Part shown: positions 1 to 7,137 of the stretch, piece after piece
How positions within the stretch are numbered: the first letter of the stretch is position 1
Layout of the letters: each line of letters opens with the position of its first letter
Assembly (NCBI GenBank): GCA_021199235.1
Contig: JAJQIL010000128.1
Location: forward strand, 1-37,705
Direction: 5' to 3'
Length of the DNA stretch: 37,705 nt
Source: Lachnospiraceae bacterium
GTDB taxonomy: Bacteria > Bacillota > Clostridia > Lachnospirales > Lachnospiraceae
Program-made: the position numbers and the translations under genes
The notes under the pieces: model-generated
What the model was told of the DNA's origin: nothing
Seen by the model: only the letters and a program-made list of their open reading frames with translations
Database searches by the model: none

Positions 1-4
1 TTTG

Positions 5-60
5 GGACATTTTCTCTTGTGGTATATAAGGACATTATCATAAATGGCCCATAAGGACAT
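5..60. repeat. GGACAT direct repeats, 25-bp period
   Basis: GGACAT occurs at 5, 30 and 55, exactly 25 bp apart; the last two lie in a longer ATAAGGACAT match. The array may continue left of the window. No coding frame explains it. Function unknown; it lies just upstream of the feo promoter. Confidence 0.4.
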
Positions 61-79
61 ATTTTGTGCAAAAAACAGC

Positions 80-108
80 TTGACGTACACAAAACGTTAG
101 AGTATACT
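80..108 (+). promoter_or_regulatory. SigA-type promoter of the feo locus
   Basis: TTGACG at 80-85 and TATACT at 103-108 are separated by 17 bp. This is the only good promoter ahead of the first feoA. Its -10 box lies inside the DtxR-like operator at 97-115, so repressor binding would block RNA polymerase. Confidence 0.7.
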
Positions 109-115
109 AACCTAA
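97..115 (+). promoter_or_regulatory. DtxR/IdeR-like iron box over feoA -10
   Basis: TTAGAGTATACTAACCTAA matches the classical DtxR/IdeR operator TTAGGTTAGGCTAACCTAA at 15 of 19 positions by eye. It covers the -10 hexamer of the feo promoter. By the known logic of this family, an Fe(II)-loaded DtxR-type repressor would shut off ferrous iron import when iron is plentiful. The regulator gene is not in this window. Confidence 0.6.
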
Positions 116-162
116 GGTTGACAGAAGAAACAATGATTTGTTTTGTGAAAGGGGACGATGAT

Positions 163-372
163 ATGCCGCTTAGCATGGCAGCGACCGGAGAAGAGAATGT
201 GATCAGGAGGATTGGCGGAAAAGAGGAGACGCGGCTTTTCCTGGAGAAGCTGGGATTTGTCGTGGGAAGTGTGGTCACCGTGATCTCTGAGGCCAGCGGG
301 AACCTGATCGTGAACATCAAGGACTCCCGGGTCGCCATCGGCAAAGAGATGGCCAACCATATTCTGGTATAG
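163..372 (+). CDS. feoA: FeoA, ferrous iron transport accessory protein
   Basis: This 69-residue protein has the size and SH3-like pattern of FeoA: a short N-terminal helix, the Gly-Phe-Val-Val-Gly strand turn, and the closing strand Val-Ala-Ile-Gly-Lys-Glu-Met-Ala. FeoA is cytosolic and is thought to act on FeoB, the iron(II) permease, probably by contacting its G domain. The ATG at 163 is chosen because AGGGG sits about 8 bp upstream; the frame stays open back to a TTG at 64, but that stretch contains the promoter and iron box. It is the first of two feoA copies ahead of feoB, an arrangement common in Clostridia. Regulation by iron through the box at 97-115 is inferred. Confidence 0.85.
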   Translation: MPLSMAATGEENVIRRIGGKEETRLFLEKLGFVVGSVVTVISEASGNLIVNIKDSRVAIGKEMANHILV

Positions 373-459
373 TGTATATCAGATCCGGCAATCTGCTGCA
401 TTTGCATTATATGGAGCATTAATTGTAAATATTCAGTGGGAAGAAAAAAGGAGGACATT

Positions 460-681
460 ATGAAAACATTGAGAGATGTTACGGTAGGGGAGACTGTCAC
501 AGTCCAGAAGCTTACCGGCGACGGCCCGATCAAAAGACGGATCATGGACATGGGCATTACAAAGGGTGTGGAGATATTTGTCCGTAAGGTAGCGCCTTTG
601 GGAGATCCGGTTGAAGTTACGGTGCGGGGATATGAGCTGTCTCTTCGCAAAGAGGACGCGCAGATGATACAGGTTTCCTGA
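460..681 (+). CDS. feoA: FeoA, second copy
   Basis: This 73-residue FeoA paralogue is the more canonical of the two: it contains the family-typical Arg-Arg-Ile-Met-Asp-Met-Gly-Ile-Thr-Lys-Gly and ends with Gly-Tyr-Glu-Leu-Ser-Leu-Arg. FeoA domains are small SH3-like cytosolic partners of the FeoB iron permease. The start at 460 has AGGAGG five bases upstream; an open frame from 436 has no such site. It follows the first feoA by 87 bp with no clear promoter between, so both are probably in one transcript. The two copies are divergent in sequence, which argues for separate roles or a heteromeric complex with FeoB, but this is inference. Confidence 0.9.
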   Translation: MKTLRDVTVGETVTVQKLTGDGPIKRRIMDMGITKGVEIFVRKVAPLGDPVEVTVRGYELSLRKEDAQMIQVS

Positions 682-758
682 TGCGTGCCGCGCGGCAGAT
701 GGAAGGTTTTTTATATCACATTCAGTAACAGAAGGATATTTTTTTACATAATGGTTAG

Positions 759-858
759 AGACATCGTACTGATATCAGAAACGTAAAACTTATGACAGGA
801 TATTATAACTATTAACAGAATACCATAACCTCTGGCAGAATATTAAAACCTCTGGTAG
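759..858 (+). repeat. Degenerate 20-bp tandem repeats before feoB
   Basis: Five successive 20-bp units end in CAG or TAG at 778, 798, 818, 838 and 858. The last two are closest: both carry AACCTCTGG with the next three bases varying little. They fill most of the 237-bp gap between the second feoA and feoB. A repeat with a near two-turn period could be a protein-binding array or an RNA leader; neither can be decided here. Confidence 0.5.
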
Positions 859-918
859 CAGTTTCGAACAAAACCGGTTACAGCATGGTTCTATCAATCA
901 GGAAAGAAGGAGAAAGAC

Positions 919-3447
919 ATGGCGATCAAAATTGCACTTGCGGGCAACCCGAACTGCGGCAAAACGACACTGTTTAATGCGCTGACGGGTTCCAACCAGT
1001 ACGTCGGCAACTGGCCGGGCGTGACAGTTGAAAAAAAAGGCGGTAAGCTGAAAGGGCAGAAGGACGTGGAGATCATGGACCTTCCGGGCATTTATTCCCT
1101 CTCCCCGTACACGCTGGAAGAAGTCGTGGCAAGAAACTATATCATCAGTGAGCATCCGGATGCGATCATCAATATCATCGATGGTACAAATATCGAGCGT
1201 AACCTGTATCTGACTACGCAGGTGATCGAGCTTGGCATCCCGGTGGTGCTGGCCGTCAACATGATGGACCTGGTGGAGAAGAGCGGCGATAAGATCAATA
1301 CAAAAGCGCTCTCAAAGAGTCTGGGCTGCGATGTGGTAGAGATTTCCGCCATGAAGGGCACCGGGATCGACGAGCTGTCAAAGAAGGCGGTAGCTGCCGC
1401 CAACTCGAAAAAAGCGGTGAGCCGTGTACATAAGTTTGCCGATGAGGTAGAGGATGCGATTGAAAAAGTTGAGGCTAAGCTGGGCAACAGCAGCGTCGCG
1501 GACGCGCAGAAGCGTTTCTTCGCGATCAAGCTTCTGGAGAAGGATGACAAGATCGCGGAGCAGATGAAGAGCGCACCGGATGTATCTGCGGAGATCAAAG
1601 CGCTGGAAGAGGCGTTTGACGACGACACCGAGAGCATCATCACAAGTGAACGTTACGCTTATATTTCTTCTATTATCGGTTCCTGCGTGAAAAAAACCGC
1701 GGCGAAGGAAAAACTGACGACTTCGGATAAGATCGACCGGATCGTGACCAACCGGATCCTGGCCCTGCCGATTTTTGCGCTGGTCATGTTCCTGGTATAT
1801 TATATCGCGATGTCGACCATCGGTGCGGCAGCGACAGACTGGACGAATGACAATCTCTTCGGCGACGGCTTCCATCTCTTTGGTATCGGCACATCGGCAT
1901 GGTCGGAGGCGGACGAAGAATACGCGGGAGCGGCTGAGGTCGTGACCGGTTTTATTGATTACGCGTCAGAGCAGGGCATGGATGCGGACGCGATCGCTGA
2001 GGCGCTCGATGAGGAGTCAGACGAGTACGACGCAGACGCGGCTGCTGAAGCGCTTACTGAACTGATCGCGATGTTTGACGAAGACTCTGTTGCGGAGTAT
2101 ACTGTAGAAGATGAAGAAACATTGGAGGTCTCTGACGCGGAAGCTTCTTATGAAGATCTGACCGCGGCGGCTGAGGTGTATGCGGCATATGAATACACCG
2201 CTCCGGAGATGGGAGACTACGGCATTTATATCCCGAGTATCCCGATGCTCTTTGAGAGTGCGCTGAACGCGCTGAACTGTGCAGACTGGCTCTCCGGTCT
2301 GGTGCTTGACGGTATTGTGGCAGGTATCGGCGCGGTGCTCGGCTTCGTTCCACAGATGCTGGTGCTGTTCATCCTGCTGGCGTTTCTTGAGTACTGCGGC
2401 TACATGGCACGTATCGCGTTTATCCTGGACCGTATCTTCCGCAGATTCGGCCTTTCCGGAAAATCCTTCATTCCGATGCTGGTCAGCATGGGCTGCGGTG
2501 TTCCGGGCGTTATGGCAAGCCGTACGATTGAAAATGAAAAAGACCGCCGGATGACGATCATGACGACGACGTTCATCCCCTGCGGCGCCAAGGTTCCGTT
2601 TATTGCGATGGTGGCAGGTGCTCTGCTTGGCGGCAATCCGCTGGTAGCTACTGCGGCTTACTTCATCGGTGTGGCGGCTGTCATCTGCTCCGGTATTATT
2701 CTGAAAAAGACAAAGATGTTCGCCGGCGATCCGGCTCCGTTTGTCATGGAACTTCCGGCATATCACTGGCCGAAGGTCAGCGCAGTGCTCCGCAGCATGT
2801 GGGAGCGCGGCTGGTCATTCATTAAGAAAGCCGGTACGATCATCCTGCTCTCTACGATCGTCATCTGGTTTACGACTTACTTTGGATTTACGGAGGACGG
2901 ATTCCGCATGCTGGCGGAGGACGAGATTGACCACAGCATTCTGGCTGCAATCGGCGGCGCGATCGCCTGGATCTTTATCCCGCAGGGCTGGGGCAACTGG
3001 CAGGCGGCTGTGGCTTCCATTACCGGTCTCGTGGCAAAGGAAAATATTGTAGGTACAATGGGAATCCTTTATGCGAATGGTGATGGCACCGTATGGCAGA
3101 ATATGCAGACCGCGTTCACTGCGGGCGGTTCCTCAGTAGCTGCTGGGCTCTCCTTCCTGCTCTTTAACCTGCTGTGCGCACCGTGCTTCGCAGCGATGGG
3201 TGCAATCAAACGGGAAATGAACAATATCAAATGGTTCTGGTTCGCAATCGGCTATCAGTGCGGTTTTGCCTATCTGGTATCTCTGGTGGTATATCAGCTG
3301 GTAGGCCTGACGACCGGAGAGTGCAGCTTCGGCATCTTCACGATCGTGGCGCTTGTTATCGTCGTGCTGTTCCTCTATATGCTGTTCCGTCCGGATCCGA
3401 ATAAGGAGACCGGGAAAGCCGGAAAGGCTGTGAGAGCAACGATCTGA
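919..3447 (+). CDS. feoB: FeoB, Fe(II) transporter with acidic insert
   Basis: FeoB is the inner-membrane GTP-gated ferrous iron permease. The cytosolic G domain is complete: G1 GNPNCGKTT at residues 9-17, G3 DLPG at 54-57, G4 NMMD at 114-117, followed by the helical guanine-dissociation domain. The membrane part shows the gate motifs Gly-Cys-Gly-Val-Pro-Gly and, near the C terminus, Leu-Cys-Ala-Pro-Cys-Phe-Ala-Ala-Met. At 842 residues it is longer than usual (about 650-780). The excess lies between the first and second membrane segments, roughly residues 330-435, a run rich in Asp, Glu and Ala that should face outside. The ATG has GAAGGAGAAAG just upstream. It lies downstream of the two feoA genes, with the 20-bp repeats in the gap, and is followed by the Cys-rich partner peptide. 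Confidence 0.97.
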   Translation: MAIKIALAGNPNCGKTTLFNALTGSNQYVGNWPGVTVEKKGGKLKGQKDVEIMDLPGIYSLSPYTLEEVVARNYIISEHPDAIINIIDGTNIERNLYLTTQVIELGIPVVLAVNMMDLVEKSGDKINTKALSKSLGCDVVEISAMKGTGIDELSKKAVAAANSKKAVSRVHKFADEVEDAIEKVEAKLGNSSVADAQKRFFAIKLLEKDDKIAEQMKSAPDVSAEIKALEEAFDDDTESIITSERYAYISSIIGSCVKKTAAKEKLTTSDKIDRIVTNRILALPIFALVMFLVYYIAMSTIGAAATDWTNDNLFGDGFHLFGIGTSAWSEADEEYAGAAEVVTGFIDYASEQGMDADAIAEALDEESDEYDADAAAEALTELIAMFDEDSVAEYTVEDEETLEVSDAEASYEDLTAAAEVYAAYEYTAPEMGDYGIYIPSIPMLFESALNALNCADWLSGLVLDGIVAGIGAVLGFVPQMLVLFILLAFLEYCGYMARIAFILDRIFRRFGLSGKSFIPMLVSMGCGVPGVMASRTIENEKDRRMTIMTTTFIPCGAKVPFIAMVAGALLGGNPLVATAAYFIGVAAVICSGIILKKTKMFAGDPAPFVMELPAYHWPKVSAVLRSMWERGWSFIKKAGTIILLSTIVIWFTTYFGFTEDGFRMLAEDEIDHSILAAIGGAIAWIFIPQGWGNWQAAVASITGLVAKENIVGTMGILYANGDGTVWQNMQTAFTAGGSSVAAGLSFLLFNLLCAPCFAAMGAIKREMNNIKWFWFAIGYQCGFAYLVSLVVYQLVGLTTGECSFGIFTIVALVIVVLFLYMLFRPDPNKETGKAGKAVRATI

Positions 3448-3511
3448 AAATAGAATTGTGAAAGTATAGAACGGCTAACGTATTCGCAAAACAGGAGAAA
3501 GGAGTCAGAGC

Positions 3512-3649
3512 ATGGGAACAGTGATCGTAGGAGGAATCCTTGTTGTTGTCGTAGCGCTCATCATCCGCAGTATGATCAAAGATAAAAAAGCCGGGAAATC
3601 CCTGCAGTGCGGCGGCGACTGCAGCCACTGTAAAGGGCATTGTGAATGA
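3512..3649 (+). CDS. FeoB-associated Cys-rich membrane peptide
   Basis: This 45-residue ORF is too short for most gene callers. It has an N-terminal membrane helix (residues 3-18, Val/Ile/Leu-rich), a basic stretch, and a C-terminal Cys cluster: Cys-Gly-Gly-Asp-Cys-Ser-His-Cys-Lys-Gly-His-Cys. That is the layout of the FeoB-associated Cys-rich membrane protein family found directly after feoB in many Firmicutes. The four cysteines and two histidines could bind iron on the cytosolic side. The ATG at 3512 follows AGGAGAAAGGAG. It starts 64 bp after feoB in the same direction, so co-transcription is likely. Its molecular role is not established for the family. Confidence 0.9.
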   Translation: MGTVIVGGILVVVVALIIRSMIKDKKAGKSLQCGGDCSHCKGHCE

Positions 3650-3760
3650 TATTTTGCAGAATGGTATGTATGAAAAGCGCTGCCATAAAGCTTTGCTAAA
3701 TATGCTGTGCCGGAAATATTCTGACTGAAAATGTTTTTGCCGGGATTTATAAATTCCCTC

Positions 3761-3788
3761 TTGTAATTTTGTGAAAAACGTGTATAAT
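3761..3788 (+). promoter_or_regulatory. tRNA promoter
   Basis: TTGTAA at 3761-3766 and TATAAT at 3783-3788 with a 16-bp spacer precede the tRNA pair. The start point would fall inside the left arm of the 15-bp inverted repeat described next. Confidence 0.6.
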
Positions 3789-3829
3789 AAATTCTGTTCG
3801 ACAGAAATATCTCTCGAACAGAATTTATT
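3786..3829. repeat. Perfect 15-bp inverted repeat at tRNA promoter
   Basis: The arms 3786-3800 and 3815-3829 are perfect reverse complements (AATAAATTCTGTTCG and its complement) with a 14-bp loop. The left arm also can pair with ACAGAA in the loop, giving a competing small hairpin. It overlaps the -10 box and ends 2 bp before the tRNA-Val, so it may be an operator or a processing hairpin in the leader. Confidence 0.65.
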
Positions 3830-3831
3830 CA

Positions 3832-3905
3832 GGAAGTATAGCTCAGCTGGGATGAGCGTTCGCCTCACACGCGAGAGGTCAGGAGTTCGAGCCTCCTTAC
3901 TTCCA
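3832..3905 (+). tRNA. tRNA-Val (anticodon CAC)
   Basis: The 7-bp acceptor stem GGAAGTA pairs fully with TACTTCC, followed by discriminator A. The D-loop GCTCAGCTGGG, anticodon stem-loop with CAC in the 34-36 position, and T-loop GTTCGAG are all present. The anticodon reads GUG valine codons. CCA is not encoded. Confidence 0.9.
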
Positions 3906-3961
3906 TCGCAATACTTCCGTTTGATATTCAGTCTGAGAAGTGTTGCAGTACAATTACATAT

Positions 3962-4034
3962 GGGCTTGTAGCTCAGTTGGGAGAGCGTTCGGTTCGCATC
4001 CGAGAGGTCGAGGGTTCGAATCCCTTCAGGTCCA
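3962..4034 (+). tRNA. tRNA-Ala (anticodon CGC)
   Basis: The acceptor stem GGGCTTG/CAGGTCC contains the G3-U70 wobble pair, the identity mark of alanine tRNA. The anticodon loop TTCGCAT gives CGC, reading GCG. D-loop and T-loop (GTTCGAA) are canonical. It lies 56 bp after tRNA-Val and is probably co-transcribed. Confidence 0.92.
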
Positions 4035-4039
4035 TGTTA

Positions 4040-4077
4040 AAAAGAGTTCTGGTCATGAAGATCAGAACTTTTTTTAT
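4040..4077. terminator. Bidirectional terminator
   Basis: GTTCTGGTC and GATCAGAAC form a 9-bp stem (one G-T pair) followed by seven T on the plus strand. The complementary strand also ends in a T-rich run, so the hairpin can stop both the tRNA transcript and the leftward MFS transcript that ends at 4082. Confidence 0.8.
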
Positions 4078-4081
4078 CCCC

Positions 4082-5464
4082 TTATTCCCTGTTCAGCTTT
4101 GCAGCCTTGCCGAACAGCAGAAAACCGATGATGAAGAGGACAGCGAGAACGGCGACTCCCGCGTTTGCAAGGCCGGTAATCTGCGCGACAACACCGACCA
4201 GAAATGTGCCCATGAAAGAGGCACCCTTGCCAAAAATATCGTAGATGCCGAAATATTCGCCGGATTTTTCAGGCGGAATGATCTTTGCAAAATAGGAACG
4301 GGACAGTGCCTGAATGGCGCCCTGGAACATACCGACACAGACGGCGAGAAGCCAGAATTCCCATTGACGGTCCAGCTGGATCGCAAAAAGAGCGATAAGT
4401 GTGTAGGCACCAATGCAGAACCGGATGAGCTGGTCTGTACGGAAGCTTTTGGAAAGGCGGCCAAAGATCAGCGCAAACGGAAAGGCAACGATCTGAGTCA
4501 CAAGCAGGGCAAGCAGAAGACCTGTGCTGTCGAGCCCCAGTGCACTTCCGTAGGCGGTTGCCATATCGATGATGGTGTACACGCCGTCGATAAAGAAAAA
4601 GAATGCAAGCAAATAATAAAAGATATTTTTCTGTCTGAAGATTTCCGCGAAGGTATGACCGAGACGGGAAAAGCTGTCCCGTACCAGTGAGGCTTTCCGG
4701 GTTGTATTACTGTCCATGCCGGCTGCATGGTTCCCCTGACCGGAAAAATTTTCACTGCCGGACTGTCCGAATGCATGATCGGTGACAAAATGTGTCTGCT
4801 TATAATTTTTCAGAAGCGGCAGTGTGACAAGCAGCCACCAGGCGGCATTTAAGAAAAATGCGATCGTCATAGCTGTCCGAAACGTAATTCCGATCGAATC
4901 ATAGAGCAGCACGAAGACGAGCGAGATCACGAACGGAATGCAGCTTCCGATATATCCCCAGGCATAACCGCTGGAAGAGACGGAGTCGAATCGTTCTTCT
5001 GTTGTGATATCCGTGAGCATCGAGTCATAGAAGATCAGGCTGGCGTTGAATCCGATCTTTGCGACTACGAAGACAGCCAGAAAGATGATCCATGAAGTCG
5101 GTACAGAAAGTGCGGCGCAGCCGATTATGCCGACCATCATGCAGATCGTAAACAGCGGTTTTTTGTAATTCTGCGTGTCCGCGATGCTTCCGAGCACCGG
5201 ACCGATCAGCGCGACTGCAATGGTTGCAACTGACGCCGCGTAGCCCCAGTATGCGAGATAATCCACTTCACTGATGCCGGCCGAGTCTGCCAGATAATTA
5301 AAGTAGATCGGCAAAATTGTCGCGACGAGCAGCACAAAAGCGGAATTGCCCACGTCGTAGAGGATCCAGTAGATTTCAAGCCGGGTCAGATGCTCTTTAT
5401 TTGCGCTGCCGGCATTGATTTTTCTGTTGTGTCTGCTGCCGGTGCTGTTCTTATTCTCACTCAT
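4082..5464 (-). CDS. MFS transporter, UMF1/Atg22-like
   Basis: This 460-residue protein has about twelve predicted membrane segments. The start of the first segment reads Tyr-Asp-Val-Gly-Asn-Ser-Ala-Phe, the hallmark of the UMF1 (unknown major facilitator 1) group related to yeast Atg22 effluxers; a later Tyr-Ala-Trp-Gly-Tyr-Ile-Gly-Ser motif also fits. The substrate of bacterial members is not known. A hydrophilic loop between the sixth and seventh helices, around residues 222-255, is longer than usual. It begins 81 bp after the phospholipase-like gene, with GGGAG as ribosome site, so the two probably form an operon read leftward. The stop is five bases from the bidirectional terminator. Confidence 0.85.
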   Translation of the reverse strand: MSENKNSTGSRHNRKINAGSANKEHLTRLEIYWILYDVGNSAFVLLVATILPIYFNYLADSAGISEVDYLAYWGYAASVATIAVALIGPVLGSIADTQNYKKPLFTICMMVGIIGCAALSVPTSWIIFLAVFVVAKIGFNASLIFYDSMLTDITTEERFDSVSSSGYAWGYIGSCIPFVISLVFVLLYDSIGITFRTAMTIAFFLNAAWWLLVTLPLLKNYKQTHFVTDHAFGQSGSENFSGQGNHAAGMDSNTTRKASLVRDSFSRLGHTFAEIFRQKNIFYYLLAFFFFIDGVYTIIDMATAYGSALGLDSTGLLLALLVTQIVAFPFALIFGRLSKSFRTDQLIRFCIGAYTLIALFAIQLDRQWEFWLLAVCVGMFQGAIQALSRSYFAKIIPPEKSGEYFGIYDIFGKGASFMGTFLVGVVAQITGLANAGVAVLAVLFIIGFLLFGKAAKLNRE

Positions 5465-5545
5465 ATTTTTGTACTCCCTGTTTTTTCTTTTTCCGGTTAC
5501 GGTTCCTTCACATACGTTCGATTGTTTATGGTAATTGTTTCATGA

Positions 5546-5698
5546 TCATTCAAAATTCCGGTGAAAGCGTTCAGGCAGCTTTTTCCCGCTGCGCAGACAT
5601 TCGTCAAACTGTTCCTGCAGTGAGACAGCCAACGGGACCGCGTTTTCATAAAGTTCCCGCAGCTTTCGGTTGCTTTCATCACAGAGCGGATTGTCTTT
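5546..5698 (-). other. Readable tail of the phospholipase gene past an in-frame TGA
   Basis: Beyond the TGA at 5699-5701 the same frame stays open for 50 codons to a second TGA at 5546-5548. The encoded segment is not random: it reads Cys-Asp-Glu-Ser-Asn-Arg-Lys-Leu, a helix with Leu-Tyr-Glu-Asn-Ala-Val-Pro-Leu-Ala, and a final Phe-His-Arg-Asn-Phe-Glu, as expected for the C-terminal helices of zinc-dependent phospholipase C-like proteins. It therefore appears to be the original end of the gene. Confidence 0.65.
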
Positions 5699-6337
5699 TC
5701 ACTGGTTCATCAGCCCGTTCATCTCATGGTATTGTCCGATGAGCTTCATAATGGAGTTGATCGTGCCCTGCTTTAGCGGATTCGGTGCACGGAAAAGATC
5801 CTTTATAAAGCGCATTCCGCGCAGCGAGGACTGCACTTTTCTGATATCCATCGAAGGGAAAAACGGCGCGATCGCTTCCGCTGTATCTGAATCTGTATAA
5901 ATGAGGTTTGCCGAATGAAAGCCTGCCGGGTCTTCATTGTCTTCACGGAGCAGATATTTTTCAAATTCCGCCTCAATCTCCAGGTGCGCGACACCACTGC
6001 GTGAAATCTGCTGTTCAATATATGGGTGGCATTCACTGTCCAGAGTGAAGTGGCAGATATAGCCGAGCAGGTAGGCGTACTGGCTGCTGTCACGTCCGTA
6101 TTTGCGGATGACTGAGAGAGCGTGGCGAAAAAAAGGGGCAGCTCCCGCTTCATGAAGATGTGTGCCGTACCGCTGTACCTGATTTCTGCACCACGGGTGA
6201 TAGAAAAAGAAAATGTCCGGCCCCTGAAGCCCTTCCCGGTAGGCCGCGTTGAAGCAGCTGGTAAGCGCGTTTAAAGAGTCATTCATGTGATTGCGGACGT
6301 CAGTGCCAAAACGATCATGGGCGTATATTGCGGGCAT
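5699..6337 (-). CDS. Zinc-dependent phospholipase C-like protein, cut by TGA
   Basis: The product resembles the zinc-dependent phospholipase C family (PF00882): it starts Met-Pro-Ala-Ile-Tyr-Ala-His-Asp-Arg-Phe-Gly and carries the metal-site histidines in Phe-Tyr-His-Pro-Trp, Gly-Thr-His-Leu-His-Glu, and Tyr-Ile-Cys-His-Phe-Thr-Leu-Asp-Ser-Glu-Cys-His-Pro-Tyr. These cytosolic-looking clostridial members have no signal peptide; their substrate is unknown. The ATG at 6337 is preferred to the open frame up to 6418 because AGGAGG lies 8 bases upstream. The frame meets TGA at 5699-5701 after 212 codons, but the family-like C terminus continues in the same frame to 5546. Either this is a recent nonsense mutation (TGG to TGA is one step) or readthrough occurs. 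All metal ligands precede the stop, so activity may survive. Confidence 0.75.
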   Translation of the reverse strand: MPAIYAHDRFGTDVRNHMNDSLNALTSCFNAAYREGLQGPDIFFFYHPWCRNQVQRYGTHLHEAGAAPFFRHALSVIRKYGRDSSQYAYLLGYICHFTLDSECHPYIEQQISRSGVAHLEIEAEFEKYLLREDNEDPAGFHSANLIYTDSDTAEAIAPFFPSMDIRKVQSSLRGMRFIKDLFRAPNPLKQGTINSIMKLIGQYHEMNGLMNQ

Positions 6338-6685
6338 AGAAGCTTCCTCCTGTATACTTTTCTTTTTGCTGCTGTTATTATTTCCCGAACGGCAGGCCAC
6401 AGACTGCCTGTTGTTCATGACTATGAAATATATTTTACCACGAAATTGAGAAAATCACAGGTATTTTATGTAAAATAAAAAGCACACCTGATTTTACAAA
6501 AAATTCAGGAAATTTTTTATAAAAGAAAACAGTGAAACACTGAAGAATGGGGAAATATATCACAGATGATAAGAATAAAATCACAAAAACGCTTGCACTA
6601 TTAAAAGTACTGTGATATAGTATTTCTGTGATTGATCCCGCTGATCGTATCATAAAATAGCGAGAGTGCGAAAGGAGACGAGATA
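6338..6685. other. Divergent intergenic region with ATCACA/TGTGAT sites
   Basis: This 348-bp gap separates the leftward phospholipase gene from the rightward small gene. ATCACAG occurs at 6454 and 6559, ATCACAA at 6580, and the complement CTGTGAT at 6610 and 6626, flanking and touching the promoter at 6593-6621. An imperfect inverted repeat (AAAATCA...AGGT against ACCTGATTTT) lies around 6451-6497. No gene is visible inside. Confidence 0.45.
6593..6621 (+). promoter_or_regulatory. Promoter of the DUF6809-like gene
   Basis: TTGCAC at 6593-6598 and TATAGT at 6616-6621 with a 17-bp spacer. CTGTGAT copies at 6610 and 6626 bracket the -10 box and could be operator half-sites. Confidence 0.6.
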
Positions 6686-6985
6686 ATGAGCATAATGAAT
6701 TCGCTTTTTGATGGCAAAATCTATCCGGGAGAGCAGATTGTGCCAGCCAATCCGGAGTATGATAAGACCAATCGGGAGATAGACGCCCTGATGAAGAAGC
6801 TGGAAGAACGGCTTGACAAAGAAGAGTACGATATGGTAGAGGAGCTTTGTGATCTGCTTTCCGTCTCTGAGGATATTCAGAATAAGGAAATATTCAGATA
6901 CGGAATGTCTATGGGACTGCGTCTCATGCGGGAAGCATATGAATCTCCCTGGCTGCGTGAGGAAAAAGAGCAGGAGAATGCTTAA
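6686..6985 (+). CDS. Small DUF6809-like protein
   Basis: This 99-residue acidic, helical protein has no signal or membrane segment. The central helix pattern (Glu-Ile-Asp-Ala-Leu-Met-Lys-Lys-Leu-Glu-Glu-Arg-Leu) followed by a second helix and the ending Phe-Arg-Tyr-Gly-Met-Ser-Met-Gly-Leu-Arg-Leu-Met matches my recollection of DUF6809, a family of unknown function common in Lachnospiraceae. The ATG follows AAAGGAGACGAG. A second protein of similar size and helix layout is encoded at 25046. It has its own promoter at 6593 and possible operator sites. A function cannot be assigned. Confidence 0.75.
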   Translation: MSIMNSLFDGKIYPGEQIVPANPEYDKTNREIDALMKKLEERLDKEEYDMVEELCDLLSVSEDIQNKEIFRYGMSMGLRLMREAYESPWLREEKEQENA

Positions 6986-7137
6986 GTGAATTTCGCCGGA
7001 TAGGGGAGAAGCGCGTTCCCCTGTCCGATCATTACCTGTGAAAAACGTGACACAAATAAGAGCCACTGGTAAATGTGACCATATGGCTGAAGAACAGCTC
7101 GTATGGAGGATCCCCTCACAGTTGGATCAGGAAATCC

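Noticed and set aside
759-858. CRISPR array
   Set aside because: Units are only 20 bp with no separate spacers and low identity; no cas genes are present.
3786-3829. LexA/DinR box
   Set aside because: GTTCG and CGAAC occur in the wrong order and 14 bp apart, unlike CGAAC-N4-GTTCG.
3771-4690. Open frames running through the two tRNA genes and the MFS gene on the plus strand
   Set aside because: They overlap well-formed tRNAs, a terminator and a convincing minus-strand transporter; they have no ribosome site or family resemblance.
4680-4790. MFS cytosolic loop as a further palindromic insertion
   Set aside because: The loop is long and has small palindromes (CCATGC/GCATGG, CGGAC/GTCCG), but lacks the nested layout and flanking repeats.
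5546-5701. Selenocysteine at the in-frame TGA of the phospholipase gene
   Set aside because: No stable hairpin of bacterial SECIS type follows the TGA, and the flanking residues give no redox motif.
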